The notes under the pieces were generated by a model that had not been told where the DNA came from, did no database searches, and saw only the letters and a list, made by a program, of their open reading frames with translations. Source: an uncultured Eubacteriales bacterium (GTDB lineage: Bacteria > Bacillota > Clostridia > Saccharofermentanales > UBA5734). Taken from it: a DNA stretch of 41,169 bases. The first letter of the stretch is position 1. Every line of letters starts with the position of its first letter. The position numbers were made by a program, and so were the translations under genes. The stretch spans positions 1-41,169 of the forward strand of contig CAILLO010000029.1 in the NCBI GenBank assembly GCA_903835065.1, in the 5' to 3' direction. Below, piece after piece: positions 23,329 to 31,523 of this stretch.

Positions 23329-24894
23329 TCATTTGTCCTCCGCCACGCACCGTACCGCACCGTCGGAAAGCCCGTCGACGGTCCCTCCGGCGGCGAGCAG
23401 CGCGAGGACAAGCCCGGCGCGGGCGGCGTCGAGGCGTTCGCCGGGCCAGACGAGCGGGATGCCGGGCGGGTACGGGACCAGCGGCTCGGCGAGCGCGCGG
23501 CCGACGGCCTGCGCCAGCGGGACGGCTTCGCGGCGTTCGGGGCCGAACCAGACGGCGGGCGGCAGGGCGGGCTCGGCCGGCGTCGACAGCAGCGCGCCGA
23601 ACGCTTCACCCGGGAGCGGCCAGGGGGGGCCATCGGCGGGGCCCTCCGCCAGGATGGCCCGGAGCGCCCGCTCGAGTGCACGGAGATCGGGGAAGTCGGG
23701 GTCCCCCTCGGCGTCGCCGCTCTCCTCGACGAGCAGGGGCGGAATCAGGACGAGGCGCCGCGGGTCGGCCATCTCGACGGAGATGCCGTGCGCGGCGAGG
23801 CGGCGGGCGGCCTCGAAGCCCGTGAGACCCGACCGGTGGACGTCGAGGACGAAGCGGAACGGGTCGCGGCCGGGGGCTTTGAAGCGGCGGTCCCGGGAGA
23901 ACGCCTCGTCGACGGGGACGAATGGCTGGCCCGCCATGCCGCGGAGTCGCTGTCCGAGGGCGCGGAGGGCGCGCTCGCGTCGCGGCAGCAGGCGTTCGGC
24001 ATCCGCCTGCAGGGCGGCGCGCGCGAAGTCGATCGAGGCGGCGACGAGGAAGGACGGGCTCGAGGTCTGGAACATCCGCAGGGCCTCGGAGACGCGGCCG
24101 AGGTCGACGCGGCCGGAGGAGACGGCGCCGCGGGAGACGTGGAGCAGGGCGGCCTGCGTGAGCGCGGGCAGGGTCTTGTGGGCGCTCTGGACGACGAGGT
24201 CGGCGCCGCTCGCGAGGGCGGTCCGGGGGCAGGCGCGGGAGAACGCGAAGTGCGCACCGTGGGCCTCGTCGACGAGGAGCGGGACAGCGTGCGCATGGGC
24301 GGAGGCCGCGACCGCCGCGAGGTCGGAGACGGTGCCGTAGTAGTCGGGACTAGTGACGAGCACCGCGCGGATGCGCGGGTCGCGGTCGAGCGCTGCGGCG
24401 ACCGCGGCGGGCGAGACAGGCGGGAGCGGAGCGGCGGCGGAACCGTCCGGCGAGGGCTCGCGTGCCGCGCGGGAGGCATCCCTTGGGTCGACGGGCAGGA
24501 AGACCGGCTCGAGGCCGAGCAGCGCCACGGCGGACACGACCGAACGGTGGCACGTGCGCTGGACGAGGAGGCGCGAGCCGCGCGGGCAGGATGCGGCAAC
24601 CAGGGCGAGAACGCCGGACGTCGCCCCGCAGGTGAGGAAGCGCGTCCAGGCAGCGCCGAAGGCCGCGGCGGCGAGCTCCATCGCCTGCAGCGCCGCTCCC
24701 GTCGGTCGATTCAGGTCGCCGGTCTCGGGCAGTTCCGTGGTGTCCATCCGCAGCGCCATCCCGGCGAACCACGTCGGAAATCCGTTCCCGTCCGCGTGGC
24801 CCGGCATATGAAAGGAAACGCGCCCGGAGGACGCGTTTCCCAGCAGGGACGATACGAGGGGCATGTCGGACGGCGCGGGCCGGTCGGCGTGCAT
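23329..24894 (-). CDS. Orn/Lys/Arg decarboxylase-family PLP enzyme
   Basis: A 521-residue fold-type I PLP protein of the short Bacillota class (YaaO-like). Motifs are HMPGHADG (29-36), the CGATSG cofactor loop (89-94), LVDEAHGAH (207-215) with the PLP-binding Asp, and Lys240 in SAHKTLPALTQ as the Schiff-base lysine. The C-terminal Orn/DC domain is present (VPYPPGIPLVWPGE). YaaO-type proteins are placed with arginine/lysine decarboxylases, but substrate cannot be read from sequence. An inserted Ala/Pro-rich loop (about 140-165) is not usual in the family. The start lies four bases after the repeat-protein stop; no strong ribosome site is seen, so coupling is likely. Confidence 0.9.
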   Translation of the reverse strand: MHADRPAPSDMPLVSSLLGNASSGRVSFHMPGHADGNGFPTWFAGMALRMDTTELPETGDLNRPTGAALQAMELAAAAFGAAWTRFLTCGATSGVLALVAASCPRGSRLLVQRTCHRSVVSAVALLGLEPVFLPVDPRDASRAAREPSPDGSAAAPLPPVSPAAVAAALDRDPRIRAVLVTSPDYYGTVSDLAAVAASAHAHAVPLLVDEAHGAHFAFSRACPRTALASGADLVVQSAHKTLPALTQAALLHVSRGAVSSGRVDLGRVSEALRMFQTSSPSFLVAASIDFARAALQADAERLLPRRERALRALGQRLRGMAGQPFVPVDEAFSRDRRFKAPGRDPFRFVLDVHRSGLTGFEAARRLAAHGISVEMADPRRLVLIPPLLVEESGDAEGDPDFPDLRALERALRAILAEGPADGPPWPLPGEAFGALLSTPAEPALPPAVWFGPERREAVPLAQAVGRALAEPLVPYPPGIPLVWPGERLDAARAGLVLALLAAGGTVDGLSDGAVRCVAEDK

Positions 24895-24898
24895 GGAA

Positions 24899-25723
24899 TC
24901 AGTCCAGCTTGATGTTGCGGATCTCGGCGATCTCGAGCCAGATCTCCTTTTCGAGGCGGTCGTTCTCGCGCTTCACGTCTTCGAAGGTCTCCTCGATCTT
25001 GACGGGACGGCCCCAGTCGCGCATCGGACGCTCTTCGCGGGGCCGTTCCTCGCGCGGGCGATCCGGCGAGCGCTGGCCCTGCGGAACATTCTGTCCCTGC
25101 GGGCGCGGCGGAGGAGTCTGCGGGCCGCGGGACTGGCTCTGGACGTGAGGGCTCTGCGGCCCCGGCTGCCCCTGCGGACGCGGCTGCGGCTGGCCGGACT
25201 GGCCCTGCGGGCGCGTCTGCGGCTGACCGGGCTGGCCCTGCGGGCGCGGGAATCCTTCGCGGGGCTGGCCCTGCGGACGCTGCTGCGGCTGGCCGGGCTG
25301 GCCCTGCGGGCGCGGGAATCCTTCGCGGGGCTGACCGGGCTGACCCTGCGGGCGGCCGCTCTGGCCGGGCTGGCCCTGCGGACGCTGCTGCGGCTGTCCG
25401 GGCTGCCCTTGCGGGCGCTGGAACCCTTCGCGGGGCTGCCCCTGCGGACGACCCTGGCCGGGCTGGCCCTGCGGACGCTGCTGCGGCTGTCCGGGCTGTC
25501 CCTGCGGGCGCTGCGGACGATCCTGGCCCTGCGGGCGCTCGGGGCGGGGTGCGGGCGATGCGGCCGAAGCCGCGGGGGAGACCGTCGTACCGGGCTCCTC
25601 GATCTCGTATCCGGACATCACGTCGTCGAGCGACTCGGCCGACCGGGGCATGCCGTCCGGCCGGACGCCGGGCGCCGGTCCGAAATGGCGGGAATGTCTC
25701 CTTCGGTTTCCACCTCTGCTCAT
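24899..25723 (-). CDS. Gln/Pro/Gly-repeat protein with charged helical C-terminus
   Basis: A 274-residue protein of unknown function. Residues 1-60 are basic then acidic; about 60-200 are imperfect copies of an 11-residue unit, R-P-Q-G-Q-P-G-Q-P-Q-Q, with occasional REGF(P/Q) inserts; then an Arg/Glu/Pro stretch; then a predicted helix from EETFEDVKRENDRLEKEI to IKLD at the end. There is no signal peptide or membrane segment. The middle must be disordered. The tail looks like a conserved functional piece, since its amino-acid use is unlike the rest. Its ATG overlaps the birA stop (ATGA) and its stop is four bases from the decarboxylase start. The repeat resembles collagen-like or surface-display linkers, but with a Q-P-G rather than strict G-X-Y pattern. 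Confidence 0.72.
   Translation of the reverse strand: MSRGGNRRRHSRHFGPAPGVRPDGMPRSAESLDDVMSGYEIEEPGTTVSPAASAASPAPRPERPQGQDRPQRPQGQPGQPQQRPQGQPGQGRPQGQPREGFQRPQGQPGQPQQRPQGQPGQSGRPQGQPGQPREGFPRPQGQPGQPQQRPQGQPREGFPRPQGQPGQPQTRPQGQSGQPQPRPQGQPGPQSPHVQSQSRGPQTPPPRPQGQNVPQGQRSPDRPREERPREERPMRDWGRPVKIEETFEDVKRENDRLEKEIWLEIAEIRNIKLD
25150..25555. repeat. Imperfect tandem repeat, about 33-base unit
   Basis: Plus-strand reading shows repeated GGCCCTGCGG(A/G)CGC blocks, with TGCTGCGGCTG and CGGGAATCCTTCGCGGGG variants recurring. This is the DNA form of the 11-residue R-P-Q-G-Q-P-G-Q-P-Q-Q protein repeat. Copy number is likely to vary between strains through slippage, with changes kept in multiples of three. 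Confidence 0.8.
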
Positions 25724-27063
25724 GAGGATATCCCTTCCTGAACCGTTCGTACGGTCATGTTTCCGGAATCCAGCGCGTGCGGTCCATCGGCCGCTTCCAC
25801 GAGCAGCCTGCCCTGGTCGTCGACGTCCGTCGCTCGGGCGTCGAAGGTCCCGTCCGGTCCCTGGACGCGGACCGCCCGTCCGAGAAGGAGGGAGTCGCGC
25901 CGGTATTCATCCAGCAGGAGCCGGTCCGCGCCGGTCGACAACATTCTAACCGTTTCCCCCAGCTCGTACAACACCGCCGCCGCCACGCGGGCTCTCAGCT
26001 CGCCGTTCCCGGCGCCCGGAGCGTCCTGTTCGCGGCAGATCCGCAGGGAGACGGCGGGCTCGTCCAGTCCGGCCGGCAGGTCGTCCGGGCCGTGGAGGAC
26101 GTCGATCCCGATGCCCACGACCACCCATTCGACGCGTCCGCCGGACGAGGCGCTCTCGCAGAGGATGCCCGCGATCTTGCGCCCACGGTCCAGCAGGTCG
26201 TTCGGCCACTTGATCCCCGCGTCGACGGCTCCGAGACGGCGCAGCGCGCGGCATGCGGCGACCGATGCGGCGAGCGGCACGAGTCCCACGTGTTCGGCGT
26301 TCATGGAGGGCCGGAGCAGCACGCTCATCCAGACCCCGAGACCACCGACGGACTCCCAGGACCGGCCCTTGCTTCCGCGGCCGGCGGTCTGCTCCTCGGC
26401 GACCACGACGGTCCCGTCGGAAGCCCCGTCCTGCGCGAGGCGCTTCGCCTCGTCGTTCGTCGAACCCGTCGACGCCAGGTAGAGGACCTGCGTCGGGTAC
26501 CGGGCGCCCACGAGAACGTGGTTCATCAGCCGGTGAGGCGCGAGGTCCGAGCCGGACTCGCGGGAACCGGGGTCCTCCGCGAGCGGCGTCCAGCCCCACA
26601 GCCAGGGTTCGATGCCGGGCGCGCGTCCCGTGCACCCCGTGCGGAGTTCGGCGAGCGGAACCTGGACGAACTGGCGTTCGGCGGCCCGGATGTGCGGCAG
26701 CGTCAGGCGCGGGGACGACATCGAGATCTCGCCGGGATCGCCCGCTTCCTCCGCTTCCCGTTCGCATGCGACGATATCGACGTCGAGGGTGCGCGGCGCA
26801 TTCGGGAAGGTGCGCATGCGGCCCTCCGCCTGCTCCGCGGCCTGGCAGACGTCGAGCAGCCCGAGGGGCGGGAGGTCGGTGCGGAGACGGACGCAGACAT
26901 TGAGGAAGGCCGGCTGCGCGAGGTATCCGACAGGCTCCGTCTCATAGACCGAGGAGACGCCGTCGATGCGGATCCGCGGGCCCGCGGCGAGGTGCCGGAC
27001 ACCGGCCGTCAGCGTCGCGAGGCGGTCGCCGAGATTGGATCCGAGGCTGAGCCAGGCGATCAA
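25720..27063 (-). CDS. FolK-BirA fusion: hydroxymethyldihydropterin pyrophosphokinase + biotin-protein ligase
   Basis: One 447-codon frame without a stop joins two enzymes. Residues 1-145 are HPPK (FolK): LSLGSNLGDR at the start, YETEPVGY, then PRTLDVDIV with the Mg-binding Asp95 and Asp97. Residues about 182-445 are a group I biotin-protein ligase without the DNA-binding domain: ASTGSTNDEAKRL, EEQTAGRGSKGRSWES, KWPNDLL, KIAGILCE and GIGIDVL. A 35-residue polar linker lies between. The start is TTG at 27063 overlapping the folB stop (TTGA). An internal ATG at codon 180 has no good ribosome site, which favours a true fusion over two genes. FolK makes the folate pterin pyrophosphate that FolP uses; BirA biotinylates carboxylases. 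I know of no reported pairing of these two. Confidence 0.87.
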   Translation of the reverse strand: MIAWLSLGSNLGDRLATLTAGVRHLAAGPRIRIDGVSSVYETEPVGYLAQPAFLNVCVRLRTDLPPLGLLDVCQAAEQAEGRMRTFPNAPRTLDVDIVACEREAEEAGDPGEISMSSPRLTLPHIRAAERQFVQVPLAELRTGCTGRAPGIEPWLWGWTPLAEDPGSRESGSDLAPHRLMNHVLVGARYPTQVLYLASTGSTNDEAKRLAQDGASDGTVVVAEEQTAGRGSKGRSWESVGGLGVWMSVLLRPSMNAEHVGLVPLAASVAACRALRRLGAVDAGIKWPNDLLDRGRKIAGILCESASSGGRVEWVVVGIGIDVLHGPDDLPAGLDEPAVSLRICREQDAPGAGNGELRARVAAAVLYELGETVRMLSTGADRLLLDEYRRDSLLLGRAVRVQGPDGTFDARATDVDDQGRLLVEAADGPHALDSGNMTVRTVQEGISS

Positions 27064-27452
27064 TCGGCCCCCCGCTCGCGCCGGATCGAGACGCCCATGG
27101 AGGCGAACCGGCCGCGGATTGGCGCGTGGGGCTTTCGGACCGTGACGTCGACCGCGAGGACCGACGGATATTCCGCGAGCACGCGGGCGGCGACTTCCCC
27201 GGCGAGCCGCTCGACGAGGTCGAACCCCGATGTCTCGACCACGCGGCGGACGGTCTCGAAGACGAGTCCATAGTCGACGGTCCGGTCGAGCCGATCGTCG
27301 TCGCAGGCGGGAATCCGCAGGAACTCGAGGACGAGGTCGACGACGAAGTCCTGCCCTTCCCGCTTCTCGGCGTCGAGCACGCCCGTGCGGCCGAAGAAGC
27401 GCATGCCCTCCAGCAGGATCCGGTCATGGGCCCGCGGGTCGAGGCCGCTCAC
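27060..27452 (-). CDS. folB: Dihydroneopterin aldolase
   Basis: A 130-residue FolB-family protein. Visible motifs are ILLEGMRFFGRTGVLDAEKREGQDF, with the active-site Glu of the family near EKREGQ, TVDYGLVFETVRRVVE, DLVERLAGEVAARVLAEYPSV, and the closing VTVRKPHAPIRGRFASMGV. It converts dihydroneopterin to the hydroxymethyl pterin used by FolK. The start is GTG at 27452, six bases after GGAGG, overlapping the folP stop (GTGA); its own stop overlaps folK (TTGA). Confidence 0.94.
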   Translation of the reverse strand: MSGLDPRAHDRILLEGMRFFGRTGVLDAEKREGQDFVVDLVLEFLRIPACDDDRLDRTVDYGLVFETVRRVVETSGFDLVERLAGEVAARVLAEYPSVLAVDVTVRKPHAPIRGRFASMGVSIRRERGAD

Positions 27453-28744
27453 TTCGCGCCTCCGCTCCGTCCGGCCGCGCGCAGGGCATCCGCCATCCTC
27501 GCGACCTCCTTCATCTCGGCGATGTCGTGGACGCGGATGAAGTCGGCGCCGCGCGCGATGCCGTACGCGACGGAGGCGGCCGTGCCCAGCAGGCGCCGGT
27601 CGACCGGCAGGTCGAGGACCTTGCCGATGAAGGACTTGCGGGACGGCCCGATCATGATGGGGCGTCCGAGGCTGCGGACCACGCCGAGCCCATCGATCAT
27701 GCGCATCGAGTCCTCCGGCGACACGCCGAATCCGATGCCGGGGTCGACGACCAGGCGGTCGCAGGAGATGCCGGCGGCGAGCGCCGCGTCCAGGCAGTCC
27801 TCGAGATAGTCCACGACGCTCGAGAGGACGTCGGACGGACCCGAAGCCCCCCCGGACTCGGCAGGCCGGGCCGGCGCCCCCGCGGGGGCGGCCTCGGTGC
27901 CGCGGTTGTGCATGAGGACCAGACCGGCGCCCGACTCGGCGACGACGCCGGCGATGCCCGGGTCGCGCTTCATCCCCCACACGTCGTTGACGACATCGGC
28001 CCCTTCGCTCAGGGCCGCCCGGGCGACCGCCGCCTTGGAGGTGTCGATCGAGATCGGGATCGACGATTCCTTGCGGATGCGCCGGATCACGGGCAGCACG
28101 CGGTCCATCTCCTCCTGGGCGTCGATGCTCCGATGCCCCGGTCTCGTGGACTCGCCGCCCACGTCGATGAAGTCCGCGCCCTGGCTCTCCATCTCGAGCG
28201 CGCGCCGCAGCGCCGGCTCCGAGGAGGCGAAGAAACCGCCGTCCGAGAACGAGTCCGGCGTCGCGTTCAGGATGCCGAACAGGTAGGTCCTCTCCCCGAT
28301 CGGGTAGATGCGGTCGCGCGCTCGGAAGACCTTCGGAGCGCCGTCCTCGGCGGACTTCAGATAGCCCTCGATCGCCTGGCCCACCGCCCGCAGCGTCGGG
28401 ACCTGGATGCGGAGCTTCTCGGTCAGGGGTCCCATCTGCCCCGGAGTCGCGAGGAGCAGGACGTCGGACCGGTCGACGGTCAGCGTGCAGGCGCCGCGAT
28501 GCACGACGGCGTCCGCGCCGACCGCGAGGGCCTCCTGCTTGAGCAGGTTGGCCGCGAAGGCGGGAACGCCCGCGATGCGGACCGCGATCATGCGCGACTT
28601 GGGAAGGAGGTAGGGGACCGCCGCCGGGTCGCACCCGATCGAGAGGATCTCCCGCGCGGCGCTCCGGTCGTCGGGGAATTCGACGCGACGGACGCGGAAG
28701 GGGCCGTTCGGGGCAGGGGTCCTGCCGGTCGGCGCCTTCGCCAT
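27449..28744 (-). CDS. folP: Dihydropteroate synthase with N-terminal extension
   Basis: A 431-residue protein. The TIM-barrel DHPS domain starts near 150: GILNATPDSFSDGG (pterin/phosphate loop), DVGGESTRPG, SIDTSKAAVARAAL, VVNDVWG, VVDPGIGFG and the sulfonamide-site loop IGPSRKSFIG. About 135 residues precede it (PYLLPKSRMIAVRIAG...), a domain also found on FolP of some Clostridia and archaea. It joins p-aminobenzoate to the pterin made by FolE-FolB-FolK. It starts one base after the folE stop. An inserted Ala/Gly/Pro loop near 285-300 is unusual. Confidence 0.95.
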   Translation of the reverse strand: MAKAPTGRTPAPNGPFRVRRVEFPDDRSAAREILSIGCDPAAVPYLLPKSRMIAVRIAGVPAFAANLLKQEALAVGADAVVHRGACTLTVDRSDVLLLATPGQMGPLTEKLRIQVPTLRAVGQAIEGYLKSAEDGAPKVFRARDRIYPIGERTYLFGILNATPDSFSDGGFFASSEPALRRALEMESQGADFIDVGGESTRPGHRSIDAQEEMDRVLPVIRRIRKESSIPISIDTSKAAVARAALSEGADVVNDVWGMKRDPGIAGVVAESGAGLVLMHNRGTEAAPAGAPARPAESGGASGPSDVLSSVVDYLEDCLDAALAAGISCDRLVVDPGIGFGVSPEDSMRMIDGLGVVRSLGRPIMIGPSRKSFIGKVLDLPVDRRLLGTAASVAYGIARGADFIRVHDIAEMKEVARMADALRAAGRSGGAK

Positions 28745-28745
28745 G

Positions 28746-29324
28746 TCAGTCTCCTCCAGAGGGTTTCAGCCCGATCAGGGACATCGCTTCCGAACGGGAG
28801 CGTGCATCGGTCTTGCAGATGCCCCTCAGCGCCGAGGTCACGGTCCGGGAGCCGGGCTTGCGGACGCCGCGCATGGTCATGCACAGATGCTCCGCCTCGA
28901 CCACGACCGCGACGCCGTGCGGCTCGGCGGCCTCCATGACGATGTCGGCGATCTGCGACGTCAGGCGCTCCTGCAACTGCGGGCGCCGGGACATCAGGTC
29001 GACGAGCCGGGCGATCTTGCTCAGCCCGAGGACGCGGCCTCCCTTGGGAATGTAGACCACGTGCGCCTTGCCGATGAAGGGGAGCAGGTGGTGCTCGCAC
29101 ATGGAGTAGAGCGGGATGTCGCCGACGAGGACCATCTCGTCGTTCCCGGCCTCGTGGAAGATCCTGAATTCCTTGCGAGGGTCGGCGTGGAGACCCGCGA
29201 AGACCTCCTCGTACATCCGGGCGACCCGCTCGGGCGTACCCTGAAGGCCCTCCCGGTCGGGGTCCTCGCCGATGGCCGCGAGAATCTCGCGGACGGCAGA
29301 TTCGATCCGCGGCTTGTCAATCAT
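28746..29324 (-). CDS. folE: GTP cyclohydrolase I
   Basis: A 192-residue type IA enzyme of normal length. The zinc ligands are Cys76 and His79 in CEHHLLPF and Cys148 in [39 protein letters not shown] and [13 protein letters not shown] match the family. It opens the folate pathway by converting GTP to dihydroneopterin triphosphate. The ATG overlaps the araC-type stop by eight bases, so the regulator and the folate enzymes share one message. Confidence 0.97.
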   Translation of the reverse strand: MIDKPRIESAVREILAAIGEDPDREGLQGTPERVARMYEEVFAGLHADPRKEFRIFHEAGNDEMVLVGDIPLYSMCEHHLLPFIGKAHVVYIPKGGRVLGLSKIARLVDLMSRRPQLQERLTSQIADIVMEAAEPHGVAVVVEAEHLCMTMRGVRKPGSRTVTSALRGICKTDARSRSEAMSLIGLKPSGGD

Positions 29325-30279
29325 CTCCGAGAACCCTCCTCCGGTATTCCATGGGCGTCATGCCCGTCTGTTTCCTGAACGCGGCGTTGAAGCGCTGCGG
29401 GCTGGCGAATCCTACCTGTCGCGCGATGCCGCCGACCTTGATGTCGCGCTGGGCGAGCAGGCGGCAGGCGTGCTCGACGCGGACCTGGATCAGGTAGGCC
29501 ATCGGGCTGAGGCCCGCCTCCTCGCGGAAGGCGCGTGTGAAGTACCCCTGGCTGAGGAACACGTAGCCGGCGATGTCGGCGACGGACAGCTCCCGGTCGT
29601 GGTTCTCGACGATGAAATCGCGGGCGATGCGCACGAGTTCTCGGGCCTTGCCGGTCCTCACGCGCAGGTTCTCCTCCCACTCCTCTCGGAGGCCGCGGGA
29701 CAGTGCGACGAGCAGCTCCATCGCGAGGAACTGCATCATGAGGTCCTTGCCGTACGCGTCCTCCTTGCTCTCGCGGAGCACGCGGTCGATGATCGCCTCG
29801 ATATCCTCGCGCTGGCGGCCCCGGATCATCAGGTAGGGCGAGGCCTTCGGTCCCTCGACGCCCTCCTCCTGTCCGGCGGCGAAGTCGAGGAATTTCTCGA
29901 TCGTCGCCTTGGAGACGGTCGCCTCGTCGGACGCGTCGGTCCGGAAGAGGGAGGACTCCTTGTTCCCCAGGTCGGGGTTCGTGAAGCCGAAGTACAGGAC
30001 GACGAGCTCGACGCCCGTCTCGTCCAGTTTCAGCGTGTGTGCCTTGCCGGGCCGGATCACCAGGGTGCCGCCCCGCTCGACCGGGACCTTGTGCCCTTCG
30101 ATGTCGAAGACCAGGCGTCCCTTGCGGACGTGCAGCAGTTCGTGGAATTCGTGCCGGCTGGTGCCGGTCATGCTCCAGCCCTTCTCGTACCGCCGTTCCA
30201 TGCCTTTGAAGACCACCGGGATCGATCCGGCGGACTCCGCGATGCCGCGGGTGACGGCGGGGAGAATGTCTTCGAACAA
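29317..30279 (-). CDS. AraC-family transcriptional regulator with cupin sensor domain
   Basis: A 320-residue regulator. An N-terminal cupin ([22 protein letters not shown], then [17 protein letters not shown]) is the presumed ligand pocket. The last 100 residues hold the two AraC helix-turn-helices: [40 protein letters not shown], then [33 protein letters not shown]. The frame is open to an ATG at 30366, but that lies upstream of the promoter -10 box, so the TTG at 30279 behind a GGAAGGCAGG stretch is preferred; the exact start is uncertain. It heads and overlaps folE. The ligand is unknown, and control of folate genes by an AraC protein is an inference. Confidence 0.87.
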   Translation of the reverse strand: MFEDILPAVTRGIAESAGSIPVVFKGMERRYEKGWSMTGTSRHEFHELLHVRKGRLVFDIEGHKVPVERGGTLVIRPGKAHTLKLDETGVELVVLYFGFTNPDLGNKESSLFRTDASDEATVSKATIEKFLDFAAGQEEGVEGPKASPYLMIRGRQREDIEAIIDRVLRESKEDAYGKDLMMQFLAMELLVALSRGLREEWEENLRVRTGKARELVRIARDFIVENHDRELSVADIAGYVFLSQGYFTRAFREEAGLSPMAYLIQVRVEHACRLLAQRDIKVGGIARQVGFASPQRFNAAFRKQTGMTPMEYRRRVLGDD

Positions 30280-30348
30280 CGGGCACCTGCCTTCCGGTCG
30301 TGCCGCGGTCGGTCGTCGGGTGCGGGCGGCGGCGCGAGGGATACCTAG

Positions 30349-30378
30349 ACTATAGCAGATGCGCATCTCGCGCGTAAA
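30349..30378 (-). promoter_or_regulatory. Promoter of the araC-fol operon
   Basis: TTTACG at 30378-30373 and TATAGT at 30354-30349, spacing 18, about 70 bases before the TTG start. No other promoter was seen down to the decarboxylase, so this probably drives araC, folE, folP, folB, folK-birA and the repeat protein. Confidence 0.65.
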
Positions 30379-30391
30379 CCGGACCGGTTAC
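30374..30391. promoter_or_regulatory. Inverted repeat on the araC -35 region (candidate operator)
   Basis: GTAAACCGG-A-CCGGTTAC is a near-perfect palindrome (one base missing on one arm) overlapping the -35 box. Its location suits autoregulation, although AraC proteins usually bind direct repeats. Confidence 0.4.
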
Positions 30392-30420
30392 CGTTCTGCC
30401 GCTCTCGTCGATTCCGATGC

Positions 30421-30461
30421 GAAGCCGGAACCGGGCCCCCTGGGGAACCGGATCCGGCTTC
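30421..30461 (-). terminator. Stem-loop after the ydbC gene
   Basis: GAAGCCGGA pairs with TCCGGCTTC, with further internal pairing possible (CCGG, CCCC/GGGG). It lies 36 bases past the last gene of the tad operon, just before the araC promoter. No T-run. Confidence 0.55.
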
Positions 30462-30496
30462 GTGGGACCGGGGTGTGCGCCTGACGGCGGGCGAGG

Positions 30497-30844
30497 CTAG
30501 ATGCCGCTGTCCTGCGGGAGGAAGCCCGACAGGATCACCTTCAGCTGCTCGGTCTCGAGTCCGTTGAGCGCGACGCCGCGGCTCATCTTGTCGTGGTCCG
30601 GCGCCCAGTCGCGGATGTCGAGGCGAGCGGGCTTGGCGTTCCAGCTGACGATGTTGACCTCGCGGGTCCAGCCGCGCGGGCTGATGCTCAGCACGCCGAC
30701 GTGGCGGACGATCTCGAACGAGAAGTCGTCGGCGGAGGAGCGCGGCGGCTCCGGGGCATCGCGGCGGTCGCCCGCCGTGCGGGGCGCGGCTTCCGCCGAC
30801 TGGGTCGGGGCGTGGCTCTGGGGCGCGTGCATGTTTCGGTTCAT
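30497..30844 (-). CDS. PC4/YdbC-type ssDNA-binding protein
   Basis: A 115-residue protein. The first 40 residues are Pro/Ala/Ser-rich. The rest matches the YdbC branch of the PC4 family: FEIVRHVGVLSISPRGWTREVNIVSWN, ARLDIRDWAPDHDKMSRGVALN, then a helix ETEQLKVILSG. YdbC of Lactococcus binds single-stranded DNA and RNA as a dimer, like the eukaryotic coactivator PC4. AAGGAGG lies eight bases before the ATG. It follows cpaB by 16 bases and so is transcribed with the pilus genes, an unexpected companion. Confidence 0.88.
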   Translation of the reverse strand: MNRNMHAPQSHAPTQSAEAAPRTAGDRRDAPEPPRSSADDFSFEIVRHVGVLSISPRGWTREVNIVSWNAKPARLDIRDWAPDHDKMSRGVALNGLETEQLKVILSGFLPQDSGI

Positions 30845-30860
30845 GGTCTCGTCCTCCTTC

Positions 30861-31502
30861 TCATTGCATCGTCTCATTGACGATGATCACCTTGATCCGG
30901 CCGTCGATCTCCGTCTCGGCCAACCGTTCCGCCTGCGCCGCGTCGACGTCGAGACAGAGGATTGCGGGCGCCGCCTCTCCGCTCTGGGTCCCCGTCGCAA
31001 TCAAGTGGCCCTTCGCATCCATCACGCCGGCGACGCGGACATCCGCCAGCACGTCCCGGCTCAGTCCACCCTCCGGATCCGTCGCGAGCAACTGGACATC
31101 GACGAGGCTTCCCTCCGACAACCACCAGCCGCATGCGTCCTCGGCCCGGAGCGCCAGCGCGTAGATGCGCCGACCGGGTCCGGAGCCGGGGTGCGCGGTC
31201 CCCGTCGTCTCCTCCGTCAATCTCCCCGCCTGGATCGTCTCCCCCGCGAACAGGTCGACGGCCGCATGCAGACCCACCGCCTCCTCCACCGTCCGCACGG
31301 CCCCCTCCGGCACCCGGTCGGCCGGCAGCCGCGCCAGGACCAGCATCGAGGCGTCGAGAACGGTGCCCGCCGGGGCGTCTACCGCCGCGACGGGGACCTG
31401 GATGCCCTCGGGCGCCGCGGAGGGTCGCAGGGCCATATAGGATAGCGACAGAAGGGTCGCCGCGGCGAGCACCGCGATTAGGACCTGTCTTCTTCGGGTC
31501 AT
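30861..31502 (-). CDS. cpaB: CpaB/RcpC-like pilus assembly protein (SAF domain)
   Basis: A 213-residue protein with one N-terminal membrane segment (VLIAVLAAATLLSLSYMAL) and a SAF domain: VPVAAVDAPAGTVLDASMLVLARLPADRVPEGAV..., then FAGETIQAGRL. CpaB/RcpC proteins sit in the periplasmic or outer-face part of the Flp pilus apparatus. AGGAG precedes the ATG. It comes after the TadE-like genes and before ydbC. The N-terminal anchor suits a Gram-positive-type cell. Confidence 0.87.
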   Translation of the reverse strand: MTRRRQVLIAVLAAATLLSLSYMALRPSAAPEGIQVPVAAVDAPAGTVLDASMLVLARLPADRVPEGAVRTVEEAVGLHAAVDLFAGETIQAGRLTEETTGTAHPGSGPGRRIYALALRAEDACGWWLSEGSLVDVQLLATDPEGGLSRDVLADVRVAGVMDAKGHLIATGTQSGEAAPAILCLDVDAAQAERLAETEIDGRIKVIIVNETMQ

Positions 31503-31523
31503 TTCCTCGACTCCTTTCGCATG

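Noticed and set aside
25150-25555. Array-like repeats that could look like a CRISPR
   Set aside because: The units are imperfect, have no unique spacers of even length, and translate in frame as R-P-Q-G-Q-P-G repeats; no cas genes are near.
30367-30391. AraC start at the ATG at 30366
   Set aside because: That ATG lies upstream of the -10 box at 30349-30354, so it would not be in the transcript; the TTG at 30279 is more plausible.
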